In this document: positions 44,260-55,242 of the stretch, piece after piece
Numbering within the stretch: position 1 is the stretch's first letter
Layout: every line of letters starts with the position of its first letter
Assembly (NCBI GenBank): GCA_023386955.1
Contig: JAEWIS010000023.1
Location: 1-64,000, forward strand
Reading direction: 5' to 3'
DNA length: 64,000 nt
Origin: Bacillota bacterium
GTDB taxonomy: Bacteria; Bacillota; Bacilli; Paenibacillales; NBRC-103111
Notes under the pieces: generated by a model
Seen by the model: the letters and a program-made list of their open reading frames with translations, nothing else
Told to the model about the DNA's origin: nothing
Database searches by the model: none
Made by a program: the position numbers and the translations under genes

Positions 44260-44628
44260 ATGAGTTTATATTCAAATAGGAAGCTTCAATTACCTATCTT
44301 AATCCTATATCCTTTGCTCATTTTTGTACTTTTGAACTTCCGTAAAGAGATAGACACATGGATTTTACCAATGGCCATATCCCTTCTATTTTGTTTTTTA
44401 TGGAAAAATGTTCGATACTTACTGATTTCAACATTGATCATGTGGGTTGTTTCGGTTCCTTTATGGTACTTTCTGATTGAAGTGAATAGAGAGAGTCAAT
44501 CCGCAGTTATTTTTAGTTCATCATTACCATTAATTTTCATACTATTTGTAATTATTGTCTTAGTTCCTGAAATCATCATTATTTCAATTAGAAACTTTTT
44601 AATAAGAAAATTCATTTCAAAAGGTTGA
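44260..44628 (+). CDS. Small multi-spanning membrane protein
   Basis: A protein of 122 residues, unrecognised. Four hydrophobic helices are visible (about 10-28, 34-48, 53-72, 83-112), with short polar loops. AT-rich codon use, unlike nrdJ. Ribosome site GAGGAG. An operator-like palindrome lies upstream. Confidence 0.7.
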   Translation: MSLYSNRKLQLPILILYPLLIFVLLNFRKEIDTWILPMAISLLFCFLWKNVRYLLISTLIMWVVSVPLWYFLIEVNRESQSAVIFSSSLPLIFILFVIIVLVPEIIIISIRNFLIRKFISKG

Positions 44629-44853
44629 TTGTTTTCGTTGAGCGAAATCGTCCGGAAATTGACCATGGGCGTGGTATAGGGGGAAAGGAGACCGATTCAA
44701 GCAGGTAATCCGTAGACTACAATCCCGGCTGCCTCGATACTTTGTGTCTCGTAGCGTTTGTAGCGTACTACATAAACGAAGCCACGCGAGTTTGAGAGCC
44801 CCTTTTTCTAATTAATTCTGCAACACTTTCATGATAGTTTACGGAGAGAAAAG
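44629..44853. other. Gap without recognised gene
   Basis: No credible gene or RNA fold seen. A GTAGCG motif occurs twice near 44750-44770, without further structure. Confidence 0.35.
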
Positions 44854-44884
44854 TACTCGGATTTAATTTCCGAGTATTTTTTTT
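44854..44884 (+). terminator. Rho-independent terminator
   Basis: TACTCGGA pairs with TCCGAGTA, followed by a run of T residues. It probably closes a transcript from 44.2-44.8 kb. Confidence 0.8.
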
Positions 44885-44891
44885 GCCCTTT

Positions 44892-44949
44892 TTGCCCAAA
44901 AGGGCATGCCCGTACGTACGAGTTCAAGCTTTGGTATTTGCGGTATGAT
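44892..44949 (+). promoter_or_regulatory. Shared element plus -10 box, MMPL gene
   Basis: TTGCCCAAAAGGGCATGCCC at 44892-44911, then exactly 32 bp to TATGAT at 44944-44949. The same 20 bases and spacing occur at 48497. No good -35 is present, which suggests an activator binds the GGGCATGCCC palindrome. Confidence 0.7.
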
Positions 44950-44993
44950 AATCACATCAAGAGAAAAGATAGGAATCGGGAGGAGTTGGGACC

Positions 44994-47207
44994 ATGTCGA
45001 AATTTTTATTTCATTTGGGAAAATGGGCAGGATCCAATAGCAAGAAGGTCATCTTGACCTTCATTCTGCTTATGGCTGTATTAGGTGGTGTCATTATGAA
45101 TATGGGTACCGCATTTACAGAGGACGTATCCATACCGGGTACGGAATCAGAGAAAGCCCTAAAGGTTTTAGAGGAAGAATTTACGGGGGGCAAACAAGCT
45201 GGTCAAGCATACATCGTGATGAAGGCACCACCCAATGAATCCTTGGACGCAGAAGAGAATAAAGCTGTTGTTACAGAAATGCTCGCGAAGATTAAAGAGG
45301 ACCCGGCGGTTAACTCTGTTGCAGCTCCTGATAAACTGGCTAATATAAATTCGGATAAACAGATTGGTTATGCAGTCATTACCTATCATTCGCCGGCGGC
45401 TGAAGTGAGTCAAGCATCCAAGGATCTGGTGGAAGAGAGTTTAAGTATCCTACAAGATAAAGGCATGCAGACCGGTTTGGGAGGAACGGTGGAATTTGAG
45501 AAAACCGAAGCAGGAGGTGGCCCCGGCGAGATATTGGGTGTTTCGTTAGCCTATGTCATATTGGCGCTTACGTTTGTTTCGCTGCTGGTAGCCGGAATGC
45601 CGATACTGATCGCGCTGATCGGGGTTGGAACCGGTGTTCTGCTGATTTTGGTAGGTACGAATTACTTTGATATTCCGTCCATATCCCTTACTCTGGCCGC
45701 AATGCTCGGCCTGGCTGTAGGCATTGACTACTCCTTATTTATCTTCTCCAGGTTCAAGCAACAATTGAAAAAAGGGTATACCGTTCAGGAATCAATCGCC
45801 ATTGCCAACGGTACCGCTGGGAATGCCGTTGTGTTCGCAGGTATTACTGTCATCATCGCCTTATTGGGACTTATGGTTGTTCAGATACCGTTTATGACAG
45901 TGATGGGGGTCGCAACTGCAGTAGTGGTTCTATTATCGATTATCGTGGCCATTGTAGTTGTGCCGGCTATCCTGGGATTAATGGGACATAGGATGAAGCC
46001 GGAGAAGAGCAACCGGTTATTGGTTAAGCTAACCCGTTCAGATAAGAAAAGCGGTACGAATAAATGGGGCAGCTTTGTTACGAAGAGACCGCTTATCGTG
46101 TCAGTAGTTGGTATTGTGGCGTTAACCGTTATGATGGTTCCTTTCTTTCATCTGAACCTGGGACTTCCTGATGGCGGCAACAAGCCGTATGAAACAGCGG
46201 AACGGCAAGGCTATGATTTGTTAACCGAGGCTTATGGAGAAGGGTTCCATTCAACGCTAGTTGTGATTGCGGATCCGGCGAATGAACAAAATGCATCCCC
46301 TGATAAATTGGCAGCCCTGTCCAAGAAGTTGAATGAGTTGGATCATGTGGTTAAGGCTTCTCCCGCCATGCCAAACCAGAAGGGTGAATTATTCTTATTA
46401 AGTGTAACCCCTGAAGATGGTCCTAATGCACCGGAAACCAAGGAGCTGGTGAAAGAAATCAGAGATCTTTCCGACGAGAACAACATGTCTTTAATGGTAA
46501 CAGGAGCTACTGCTGTGAACATTGATGTATCAGATCAAATCATGGGTGCCTTGCCGGTGTTTGCTGTTCTGATTGTTGTCTTTGCCTTTGTACTCATGAT
46601 GGTTGTATTCCGTTCCATCCTTGTACCATTAAAAGCAGTACTGGGGTTCGTTCTTTCCATCGGTGCTACCCTGGGCTTTACGGTCTTTGTTGTGCAAGAC
46701 GGCCATTTCCTGGATCTATTCGGTTTCCCTGGTTCGAGCGCGGTATTGTTCTTGCTGCCTGTTCTCGCCATCGGTATTTTGTTCGGGTTATCCATGGACT
46801 ATGAAGTATTCCTGGTAAGCAGGATGAGAGAGGAATATGCTCATACAGGCGACGCCAAAAAAGCCGTTCTGGCGGGTCTGAATGAAAATGGAACGGTTGT
46901 AACCGCGGCAGGCCTTATTATGATTGCCGTGTTCTCCGGCTTTATCTTTTCTCACGATCCCATCATTAAGCAGATGGGCTTAACCCTGGCCGCTGGCGTT
47001 TTACTTGATGCCTTTGTCGTGCGATTGGCAATTGTGCCGGCTGTTATGACATTGATGGGCAAATCAGCCTGGTACTTCCCGAAATGGCTCGATAAGCTCC
47101 TTCCGAATTTTGACATTGAAGGAGAGGCCATTATGAAGGAGTACGACAAGCCCCACAGCAATCGGCCAATCGAGTTAAAGGTGCTAAAGGAATCTGCTGA
47201 TTTCTAA
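44994..47207 (+). CDS. MMPL family transporter (YdfJ-like)
   Basis: An RND-superfamily membrane exporter of 737 residues. The two-fold repeat is visible: one helix, an extracellular domain (about 40-170), five helices, then the same again from about 365. LAAMLGLAVGIDYSLFIFSRF and LPVLAIGILFGLSMDYEVFLVSRM carry the intramembrane Asp residues that conduct protons in this family. Such proteins export lipids, peptides or antimicrobials. Ribosome site GGGAGGAG. Two small genes follow, and the promoter element is shared with the chemoreceptor-like gene at 48.6 kb. Confidence 0.9.
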   Translation: MSKFLFHLGKWAGSNSKKVILTFILLMAVLGGVIMNMGTAFTEDVSIPGTESEKALKVLEEEFTGGKQAGQAYIVMKAPPNESLDAEENKAVVTEMLAKIKEDPAVNSVAAPDKLANINSDKQIGYAVITYHSPAAEVSQASKDLVEESLSILQDKGMQTGLGGTVEFEKTEAGGGPGEILGVSLAYVILALTFVSLLVAGMPILIALIGVGTGVLLILVGTNYFDIPSISLTLAAMLGLAVGIDYSLFIFSRFKQQLKKGYTVQESIAIANGTAGNAVVFAGITVIIALLGLMVVQIPFMTVMGVATAVVVLLSIIVAIVVVPAILGLMGHRMKPEKSNRLLVKLTRSDKKSGTNKWGSFVTKRPLIVSVVGIVALTVMMVPFFHLNLGLPDGGNKPYETAERQGYDLLTEAYGEGFHSTLVVIADPANEQNASPDKLAALSKKLNELDHVVKASPAMPNQKGELFLLSVTPEDGPNAPETKELVKEIRDLSDENNMSLMVTGATAVNIDVSDQIMGALPVFAVLIVVFAFVLMMVVFRSILVPLKAVLGFVLSIGATLGFTVFVVQDGHFLDLFGFPGSSAVLFLLPVLAIGILFGLSMDYEVFLVSRMREEYAHTGDAKKAVLAGLNENGTVVTAAGLIMIAVFSGFIFSHDPIIKQMGLTLAAGVLLDAFVVRLAIVPAVMTLMGKSAWYFPKWLDKLLPNFDIEGEAIMKEYDKPHSNRPIELKVLKESADF

Positions 47208-47244
47208 GCTATCCGGGATCGAAGTTTGGAGAGGAGTATAAGGA

Positions 47245-47469
47245 ATGGACCACACAGTAAAGGGGACCCGCTATGAATATATCCAGATTACAGTAAGCAA
47301 CACCATGAAACCACTGTACATCTTTTACTATGAAAATTCAGGTTGGATCTTAGAAGAAGCATCGGAGGTTAAGGAAAGAAAATCCAATGTTACTTTGAAT
47401 TTCAGACGCGATCTTATAAACAAGAATAGAGATGAGGAGGCCAACCCCAATTGTTGGAGCAGGTTATGA
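47245..47469 (+). CDS. Small protein of unknown function
   Basis: A soluble protein of 74 residues with a well-placed ribosome site (GAGAGGAG). It reads as a compact beta sheet (TRYEYIQITVSN, LYIFYYENSGWILEE) followed by a charged tail. I do not recognise it. It lies 37 bp after the MMPL gene, probably in the same transcript, and overlaps the next small gene. Confidence 0.6.
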   Translation: MDHTVKGTRYEYIQITVSNTMKPLYIFYYENSGWILEEASEVKERKSNVTLNFRRDLINKNRDEEANPNCWSRL

Positions 47470-47639
47470 GAGAAGGTGGAAAAACAACACTTTTAGAGAA
47501 CATTTGGAAGAAAATATTATCGGTCTTGCTAACGATAATTGGTGGTATAGTTGTGCTCATTCTTTTTGGAGGCATGATGGGTTATGCAAAACTCCAAAAA
47601 ATAAAAAAATCAGCAAATACATTGCATATAAAAAAATAG
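47451..47639 (+). CDS. Small single-helix membrane protein
   Basis: A protein of 62 residues starting at TTG after AGGAGG with 10-bp spacing (ATG at 47466 is an alternative). One transmembrane helix (ILSVLLTIIGGIVVLILFGG) is followed by a basic tail rich in lysine. It overlaps the previous gene by 19 bp, so coupling is likely. Its size and position suggest a helper of the MMPL transporter, which is only an inference. Confidence 0.55.
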   Translation: MLEQVMREGGKTTLLENIWKKILSVLLTIIGGIVVLILFGGMMGYAKLQKIKKSANTLHIKK

Positions 47640-47676
47640 AAAAAGGCGCATTCCATCACCGGAATGCGCCCTTTTT
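47640..47676. terminator. Bidirectional terminator
   Basis: GGCGCATTCC pairs with GGAATGCGCC, with AAAAA before and CTTTTT after. It serves the MMPL operon and the convergent membrane protein gene. Confidence 0.85.
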
Positions 47677-47684
47677 CAAGCAGT

Positions 47685-48383
47685 CTACTGATTGTCCACT
47701 ATAGTGTAATGATTTTTCAATGCCTGATTGGCACGAACGATCATGTAGGCGGCCATTATGAACACAAGTGCACTGACTATCGTGCCTGTAGTGACATTCA
47801 TGATTTGCCGGAAGGAATCATCTTCTCCGAACCGGGAAATCATTGCGGTTTGCAGGGTCAGAATAGACATTAATGCTGCCGAAAAGCTAAGCATTTTGGC
47901 AGCGGAGAAAACAGGCTCATCCATTTTGCGGTATTTCACCATATTAATAATGGCAAGGGTTAAGCTGTAAAACGCATACACGGCAGAAGCGTAAATCACT
48001 AATCCCGGATAGTGATACCCCTTGTTTTGCCAAATGATTTGGACGATCACACTTATCATAGCCAAATTCAATCCAAAGAGCAAAATTCCCGTATCACGGT
48101 ATCGCCTAATTTCGTGTATATACTTATCATCTTTTATTTCCATTATGGAAACAAACCTCACGCTTCGAATTAGAAGGAACCGAATAATTGTGAGAATAAT
48201 ATAATAAACGGCAACCGCCCCAAACCAAATGGATGAATAAAATAAACATGCCAGAAGGTGGAATATGCTTGAAGCAAGATTGATGCATGTTCCTGCATAG
48301 AGAGATAACCTTACTCGAAAATTCTTATCCTTCAGATAGCGGGCGATAAAGATAGGCTGGATGCCTGTTTTTCGTTGTGTCAT
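47685..48383 (-). CDS. Multi-spanning membrane protein
   Basis: A protein of 232 residues with about six hydrophobic segments (for example ASSIFHLLACLFYSSIWFGA, TGILLFGLNLAMISVIVQII, GTIVSALVFIMAAYMIV). The N-terminus is basic (RYLKDKNFRVRLSLY). I do not recognise a family. Start ATG after TAGGGAG. It is divergent from the chemoreceptor-like gene, and the 22-bp palindrome in between is symmetric, so it could be co-regulated. Confidence 0.65.
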   Translation of the reverse strand: MTQRKTGIQPIFIARYLKDKNFRVRLSLYAGTCINLASSIFHLLACLFYSSIWFGAVAVYYIILTIIRFLLIRSVRFVSIMEIKDDKYIHEIRRYRDTGILLFGLNLAMISVIVQIIWQNKGYHYPGLVIYASAVYAFYSLTLAIINMVKYRKMDEPVFSAAKMLSFSAALMSILTLQTAMISRFGEDDSFRQIMNVTTGTIVSALVFIMAAYMIVRANQALKNHYTIVDNQ

Positions 48384-48496
48384 GGCGTACTCCCTAATGT
48401 CTTAAATGACTGAGCTGCGGATGGTTCCCTGATTTTCTTGTTTATTATAGCAAAGGGTAATCAAATTTACTTGCTTAATTTTATCAAGAGCCCAAA

Positions 48497-48554
48497 TTGC
48501 CCAAAAGGGCATGCCCTTTTGGACGTTATCCGTTTCCGATAAACAAGCTATGAT
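48497..48554 (+). promoter_or_regulatory. Shared element plus -10 box, receptor gene
   Basis: The same 20-base element as at 44892, at 48497-48516, then 32 bp to TATGAT at 48549-48554. Here the element extends to a 22-bp perfect palindrome (48501-48522) with arms CCAAAAGGGCA and TGCCCTTTTGG. Confidence 0.75.
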
Positions 48555-48643
48555 AATGACAATGAATACGAAGCTTTTCGTTTCGAAGTGAATATACAGC
48601 TCATAATGAAGAATTAAAGGCAGATGATCATGAAGGAGACCCA

Positions 48644-49975
48644 ATGAACATAAAAGAAGAGATCAAACAAAGGACCATCCATTCCATGAAGTTCAAGTTT
48701 ATAATGCCGGTTATGCTTGTCCAAATTCTTAGTACAAACATTGGACAAATTGTAAATCTGGCGTTGACAAAAAGCAGGGAGGCGTTCGGGGAAGCAGGGA
48801 TTAGCACAACTTACCTGGATGGGAATGTCGGGTTTTACGTCTCATCAGGTTTAAGTACTCTGATCTCTGTTTTAATTATTGCGCTGCTTTATGATCGATT
48901 GATACTAAAAAGATTAAATAAAGTTCTGCTCCACACCGATAGGCTGGGCGAAGGGGATTTAGCCGGCACACTCCAGCTTGAGGGTCGTGATGATATCAGC
49001 CGCCTGGGCGAAGCCCTTGATAAAAGCTCGGGTAATATAAGAAAACTGATTGTGAAGATTGATGACACCTCTGACCAATTACATAAATTGAGCTTTTCTA
49101 CTCTTGAAGCAAGCCGGAACTCCGTGGCTAATATTCATCTCATTCATTCTACTTCAACTATTCTTGCCGAGGACGCGGAAAAATTAACGCAGTCTGCACA
49201 GATGGCGGAAGTATCCCTCGCTGATATTAATCGTACAAACGAAGATTTACTGCAGAAGGTGGAGGTTTCTCTTCTGACATCCGTTTCTATGAAGGCCAGA
49301 GCGATGCAAATGGAGCAGGAGGTAAACGTCTCTTTAGCAAGGGCCAACGAAACATATAGCGAAAAACAAGCCAAGCTGAAGCAAGCTATTCAGGCAGGTG
49401 AAATTGTCGAGGAGATTAATGCAATCTCAGATAATATAAAAGATATTTCCTCACAAACAGGGCTTCTTGCATTAAATGCGTCCATTGAGGCAGCGAGGGC
49501 AGGTGAGTACGGCAAGGGCTTCGAGGTGGTTGCGGCAGAAGTAAGAGTATTGGCAAACCGCACAGCAGAAGCAATCGCGCATGTGGACGGCATCCTTACA
49601 CAAGTCCGCGATGCGTTCGCCAACCTGGCAGCGGGATCACAGGATATGCTGGATTATATAAATAAGGACGTCAAGGCAGATTATGAATTATTAATCCAAG
49701 CCGGTAAGAAATATCAAGAAGATGCCTTGAAGATACATACGATATCGGAGGAAGTCAGCAGTGCCGCAGATCAGATGAAAGCGTCTGTAACCCAAATTGA
49801 AGCGGTTATTGATTCCGTGTTGGCAAGCTCATCTCAAAATGCCGGTTACATTCAAGAGGTAAAAGCAAGCGTAGAGCATATTGATCAGGTTCTGCAAGAG
49901 ACGGCCCACAACATGGAAAATCAAAGCGCGCTTTCTAATCATTTAAGGGAGGCTATCGACAGCTTTACGGTTTAG
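48644..49975 (+). CDS. Methyl-accepting chemotaxis-like protein
   Basis: A membrane signalling protein of 443 residues. Two transmembrane helices (about 18-40 and 63-85) enclose only about 25 extracellular residues. HAMP region about 86-140 ([26 protein letters not shown]), then a long coiled-coil whose tip reads [21 protein letters not shown] followed by [19 protein letters not shown]. Lack of a real sensor domain suggests it senses membrane state or works through a partner. Ribosome site AAGGAG. The upstream element is shared with the MMPL gene. Confidence 0.88.
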   Translation: MNIKEEIKQRTIHSMKFKFIMPVMLVQILSTNIGQIVNLALTKSREAFGEAGISTTYLDGNVGFYVSSGLSTLISVLIIALLYDRLILKRLNKVLLHTDRLGEGDLAGTLQLEGRDDISRLGEALDKSSGNIRKLIVKIDDTSDQLHKLSFSTLEASRNSVANIHLIHSTSTILAEDAEKLTQSAQMAEVSLADINRTNEDLLQKVEVSLLTSVSMKARAMQMEQEVNVSLARANETYSEKQAKLKQAIQAGEIVEEINAISDNIKDISSQTGLLALNASIEAARAGEYGKGFEVVAAEVRVLANRTAEAIAHVDGILTQVRDAFANLAAGSQDMLDYINKDVKADYELLIQAGKKYQEDALKIHTISEEVSSAADQMKASVTQIEAVIDSVLASSSQNAGYIQEVKASVEHIDQVLQETAHNMENQSALSNHLREAIDSFTV

Positions 49976-50025
49976 CAGGGTCAGGTGTATTTCACGAAAA
50001 GGCAGCCTGACTACTAACAAATCGC

Positions 50026-51546
<1,521 letters not shown>

Positions 51547-51572
51547 CTAGTATCTATATGTTGATGAACCTG

Positions 51573-52466
51573 TTACCGCTGTTTGGCGAACTTGCTGCGG
51601 AAGCTCAATGGAGATAAACCTTCTTTCTTGGAGAAGCAGGTGGAATAATGCGACGTATGGCGGAACCCGACCTCCCCTGCTATTCGGGCAATGGACCAGG
51701 GGGTTTGCAGCAGCAGCCGTTTGGATTGCTCGAGCCGATAATACTGTAGATAGGCCATGGGAGTCATCCCATAGACCTTCATCATCACCTTCGCCAGATA
51801 ATTGGGATGGTAGTTCATCTGTTCTTGAAGCACCGAATTCGTGATATCGTTGGCATAATTCTGACGGATAAACAGCTCGATTTGCTCAGCCAGCCGTATC
51901 GCGGCGGCGTCCGCGGGAGGAGCATGGTCCCGGTCCAGATACTGCAGGAGCAGCTGGAAGGAAGCTTGCCTTTTCCAATTCCGAAGGGATTGCGGCTCAT
52001 GGTCCTGCTGAAAGAAGCTTTCCAATGCCTCCATGGCTTTTAAGGACAGCTTCATGTATTTGGAGATGAAAATGGAGCAGGCATCGGCATGATTCAGAAA
52101 CACTGCTTTTTTGTGGGCTTCGATCAGCTCCAGTTGGTTGCCCAGGCATTCGTTGGTGTCGCGGCACATCTGCCAGCTGCCGAAGGTCTGAAAGTGAATC
52201 CAGGTGATTTCCGTATCCGTTTTGCAGGGGGCACTGCCATAATGATGACCGTTGGGGAGAAGGATAAGTCCTTCTCCCTCTTTGATTTCCCAGGTGTTTC
52301 CGTTTTCGCCGATGGGGAGGACGCCCTTACGGACGACAATGAGATCGAATACGCCGAGGCAATTCCGGTCAATATGGGTGTCTCCTACTCCGTAATAGGC
52401 ATGACCGCAGTCCACGAAGTAGGGAATGGGTGGCGAGATAAAGTGAAGAATGGCTGAGTTCACCAC
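51573..52466 (-). CDS. AraC family regulator of arabinose locus
   Basis: A transcription factor of 297 residues. N-terminal cupin-like domain (GVLPIGENGNTWEIKEGEGLILLPNGHHYG); C-terminal double helix-turn-helix (NYLAKVMMKVYGMTPMAYLQYYRLEQSKRLL, then WSIARIAGEVGFRHTSHYSTCFSKKEG). The start is one of two adjacent GTG codons after GGAGGGG. It lies upstream of GH51 (38-bp gap) and divergent from the ABC operon, so it probably controls both, binding an arabinose-containing ligand. Confidence 0.9.
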   Translation of the reverse strand: MVNSAILHFISPPIPYFVDCGHAYYGVGDTHIDRNCLGVFDLIVVRKGVLPIGENGNTWEIKEGEGLILLPNGHHYGSAPCKTDTEITWIHFQTFGSWQMCRDTNECLGNQLELIEAHKKAVFLNHADACSIFISKYMKLSLKAMEALESFFQQDHEPQSLRNWKRQASFQLLLQYLDRDHAPPADAAAIRLAEQIELFIRQNYANDITNSVLQEQMNYHPNYLAKVMMKVYGMTPMAYLQYYRLEQSKRLLLQTPWSIARIAGEVGFRHTSHYSTCFSKKEGLSPLSFRSKFAKQR

Positions 52467-52530
52467 AAATACCCCTCCATAGGCTTTAATTGGAAAAAGT
52501 TATTCTAATCATACTTCAAGTCCTTTCAGA

Positions 52531-52545
52531 AATAAAGCGCTTCCT
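52531..52545 (+). promoter_or_regulatory. Weak cre-like site
   Basis: AATAAAGCGCTTCCT keeps the AANCGNWNNCW core but misses the first TG. It repeats the AAGCGCTTCCTTA string of the stronger site at 52677. Confidence 0.4.
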
Positions 52546-52639
52546 TAAAAAGAAAATAAGCATATTCCAGACCCCTCCGGTGTTTTGTTAAACAGGTTTT
52601 TTAAGGTTGAAAATCTGAAAAAAGAGGTTGTGATTCTGG

Positions 52640-52691
52640 TTTCCAACTCAGGTGGGATCAAGTATAATTCCATTAAAAGCAAGCGCTTCCT
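52640..52691 (+). promoter_or_regulatory. ABC operon promoter with cre site
   Basis: TATAAT at 52663-52668 with a weak -35 TTTCCA at 52640 (17-bp spacer). A cre-like site at 52677-52691 (AAGCAAGCGCTTCCT, one mismatch) lies just after the predicted start, where CcpA would block transcription. Confidence 0.6.
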
Positions 52692-52790
52692 TAGCCCGTA
52701 AGTAAATGGAAGAGGCTTGATACTTGGAATTACCAAGAGATTGGGTCACAAGATTATGTTTTCGCTCAATTATGAAGGGGGAGTGGAAAA

Positions 52791-54194
52791 ATGAAAGTGG
52801 GACGGAAGCTGGGGGCAGGTTTTATCTCCATTTTATTGGTAGCTGGTGCAGTAGGTTGCGGGGAGAATGAGACAAACACATCGCCATCGCCATCCGGAGG
52901 AGAATCTCCTAAAGCATCAGCGACAACAGCGGCAAATGGGAAGAAGGTCAAGATTACTTATTCCATGTGGGGAAGCGCGGAGGAAGGAAATACAACCCAG
53001 AAGGCAGTAGATAAGTTTAATGCCTCCCAAGACCGCATTCAAGTGGAAGTGGTAGCGATTCCGTGGGAAAGCTACATCACCAAGCTGAATACCATGGCAA
53101 CGGCCAATCAATTGCCGGATGTGGGGATGTTAAAGGAGGATGCGGTCATCCAATGGTCTTCCAAAGGGATGCTGAAGGATGTAAGTGCCATGTATGAAGG
53201 AACAGGCAGCAAACCGCTGGACAGCCTGGCCTACAAATATAATGGCAAGCCTGTAGCGTATGCGGCTGCCAATGAAATCCTTCTTCTTTATTACAACAAA
53301 GACATGTTCGACAAAGCGAAGGTGCCTTATCCTCCGGCCTCTCTGGACAAAGCATGGACATGGGACCAATTCGTGGAGACGGCCAAGAAGCTGACCCTTG
53401 ATAAGAACGGTAAACATCCCGGCGAGGCCGGATTTGATCAGAAGAGCATCGTCCAGTTTGGTGCATCCGTGGAAAATCTGCCGTGGCAGCTGGAAACCTG
53501 GGCCATTAGCAATGGCGGCGGCTACTACAACAAAGACGGGACCGATGTAAGAGTTGGAGAAGACGCCAGTATCGAAGCGATTCAGAAGGTTGCCGATCTA
53601 TATTTGAAGGACCATGTTGCTCCGCTGTCTGTTGGGCAGACGGACGATGGCATTCAACGTACCATTATAGCGGGGACGGTTGCAATGGCCACAAACGGCC
53701 AGTGGAATGTAGGAACCAGTTTGAATACCGCCAAAAAAGAAGGCCTGAAATACGGTGTGGCCGTACTGCCTTATATGAAGGAAAAAGTAACACTTAACAC
53801 AGGCGGCGCCAATGTGGTATTCTCCCAAACGAAGAACCCGGCCGAAGCCATGGAATTCCTCAAATGGTATACGGCTGAGGAAAACAACTGGGGCCTTATT
53901 TCAGAAGGAATCTGGATGCCTACGCTTGAAAAATGGTATAAGGACGAAACGTTAACCCGCAAGTGGGTTGAAAATCCCAACTTCCCTCCGTACGCCGAAT
54001 ACAAGTCAGCGGTAGTCGATTATGCCCAATCCCCCGCTGCGAGGCCGGCTTCCTGGTTCTATACCAATTACACAACGGAATTTAATAACCTGCTGGGATC
54101 GGTTCTGGGAGATGTCTGGACCGGGAAGACTACAGCCAAGGATGCCATCACTAAAAATCTGGATAAGCTGAAGGCAGCCAATAAAGGGAAATAG
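52791..54194 (+). CDS. Sugar ABC transporter binding lipoprotein
   Basis: A substrate-binding lipoprotein of 467 residues. Signal peptide with lipobox VGC (Cys23), a Ser/Pro linker, then a type I fold (ITYSMWGSAEEGNTTQKAVDKF, GTVAMATNGQWNVG). Family I carbohydrate-binding proteins of this type take up di- and oligosaccharides. It is the first gene of the arabinose-linked operon and is followed by a strong hairpin. Ribosome site GAAGGGGGAG. The likely ligand is an arabinose-containing oligosaccharide, by context. Confidence 0.88.
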   Translation: MKVGRKLGAGFISILLVAGAVGCGENETNTSPSPSGGESPKASATTAANGKKVKITYSMWGSAEEGNTTQKAVDKFNASQDRIQVEVVAIPWESYITKLNTMATANQLPDVGMLKEDAVIQWSSKGMLKDVSAMYEGTGSKPLDSLAYKYNGKPVAYAAANEILLLYYNKDMFDKAKVPYPPASLDKAWTWDQFVETAKKLTLDKNGKHPGEAGFDQKSIVQFGASVENLPWQLETWAISNGGGYYNKDGTDVRVGEDASIEAIQKVADLYLKDHVAPLSVGQTDDGIQRTIIAGTVAMATNGQWNVGTSLNTAKKEGLKYGVAVLPYMKEKVTLNTGGANVVFSQTKNPAEAMEFLKWYTAEENNWGLISEGIWMPTLEKWYKDETLTRKWVENPNFPPYAEYKSAVVDYAQSPAARPASWFYTNYTTEFNNLLGSVLGDVWTGKTTAKDAITKNLDKLKAANKGK

Positions 54195-54232
54195 CGACTG
54201 GACAGTTATCGGAAAATAAAAATGGATAGAGA

Positions 54233-54271
54233 GGATGACCGCCAAGGCCGCGTAACCGGCGGCGGTCATCC
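54233..54271 (+). promoter_or_regulatory. Intercistronic stabilising hairpin
   Basis: GGATGACCGCC and GGCGGTCATCC form an 11-bp perfect stem without T-run, between the lipoprotein and permease genes. It probably protects the lipoprotein message. Confidence 0.6.
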
Positions 54272-54297
54272 TTCAAAGCTGAGGTGGAGAGCCAGGG

Positions 54298-55242
54298 ATG
54301 GAAACGACTAAGCTAGGTATGGAAACGGTAAAAAAGATTCCGAAACAACGCTTCCGCAGGTTTTCGAGTGAGGAACGGGTTGCTTACATTTGCTTAATTC
54401 CCGCTTTTCTCGGACTGGCTTTTCTTACATATTTGCCCCTTTTGGGGGTGCTTGGCATCAGTATGACCAATTGGTCGGGCTTAACCAGTCCGGAATTTAT
54501 CGGATTCTCAAATTACATCAAGCTCTTCACTACCGATCCCTATATTAAGGATTCGATTATCGCAACACTTTATTTTTCCTTTTTGTCCGTCATTGGCAGC
54601 ATGATCTATTCCCTATTTATTGCGATACTGTTAAACCGTAAAATACCGGCAAGAGGTTTTTTCAGAGCGGTCTTTTATGTGCCTTATGTTTTGCCGGCGG
54701 TGGCCATATATGTGGGATGGTCCTGGCTGTATGAGGCGAATTTCGGATTTTTCAACTATCTTCTCTCTGAAATCGGGATGGATAAAATCCTCTTTATTGC
54801 GGATTCACGGTACGTTGTTCCTTCCCTTTCCTTGATTGCGGTCTGGCTGTCGGGCAACCTGATTGTGATCTTTTTGGCAGGGCTGCAGAATGTTCCGGGG
54901 ATCTATTATGAAGCCGCTGAAATTGACGGGGCGAATGGGTGGCAGCGCTTCTGGCATATCACCTTGCCCGGCATATCACCGATTATTTTCTATAACCTGC
55001 TGCTGAGCCTTATCGCCAATTTTCAGGTGGTTACGCCATCTCTTGTGTTGACCAATGGCGGACCTGGCAATGCTTCCCGCTTTATGACCTACCTGATGTA
55101 TGATCAGGCCTTTGTCAATAACAAGCTGGGTTACGCAGGTGCAACGACCTTTATTATTTTCATCATTATTGCGCTCTTTACTGCGGTTTTATTCAAAACC
55201 TCGAACCGGTGGATCTTCCAGGAAGGAGGGGACGACAAATGA
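54298..55242 (+). CDS. Sugar ABC transporter permease (MalF type)
   Basis: A membrane subunit of 314 residues with about six helices. The EAA loop is EAAEIDGANGWQRFWHITLPGISP. The basic cytoplasmic N-terminus (KKIPKQRFRRFSSEER) is usual. Its stop overlaps the next ATG (ATGA), which indicates coupled translation. Confidence 0.92.
   Translation: METTKLGMETVKKIPKQRFRRFSSEERVAYICLIPAFLGLAFLTYLPLLGVLGISMTNWSGLTSPEFIGFSNYIKLFTTDPYIKDSIIATLYFSFLSVIGSMIYSLFIAILLNRKIPARGFFRAVFYVPYVLPAVAIYVGWSWLYEANFGFFNYLLSEIGMDKILFIADSRYVVPSLSLIAVWLSGNLIVIFLAGLQNVPGIYYEAAEIDGANGWQRFWHITLPGISPIIFYNLLLSLIANFQVVTPSLVLTNGGPGNASRFMTYLMYDQAFVNNKLGYAGATTFIIFIIIALFTAVLFKTSNRWIFQEGGDDK

Noticed and set aside
44640..44830. 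tRNA or other structured RNA
   Set aside because: No cloverleaf or T-loop sequence could be found.
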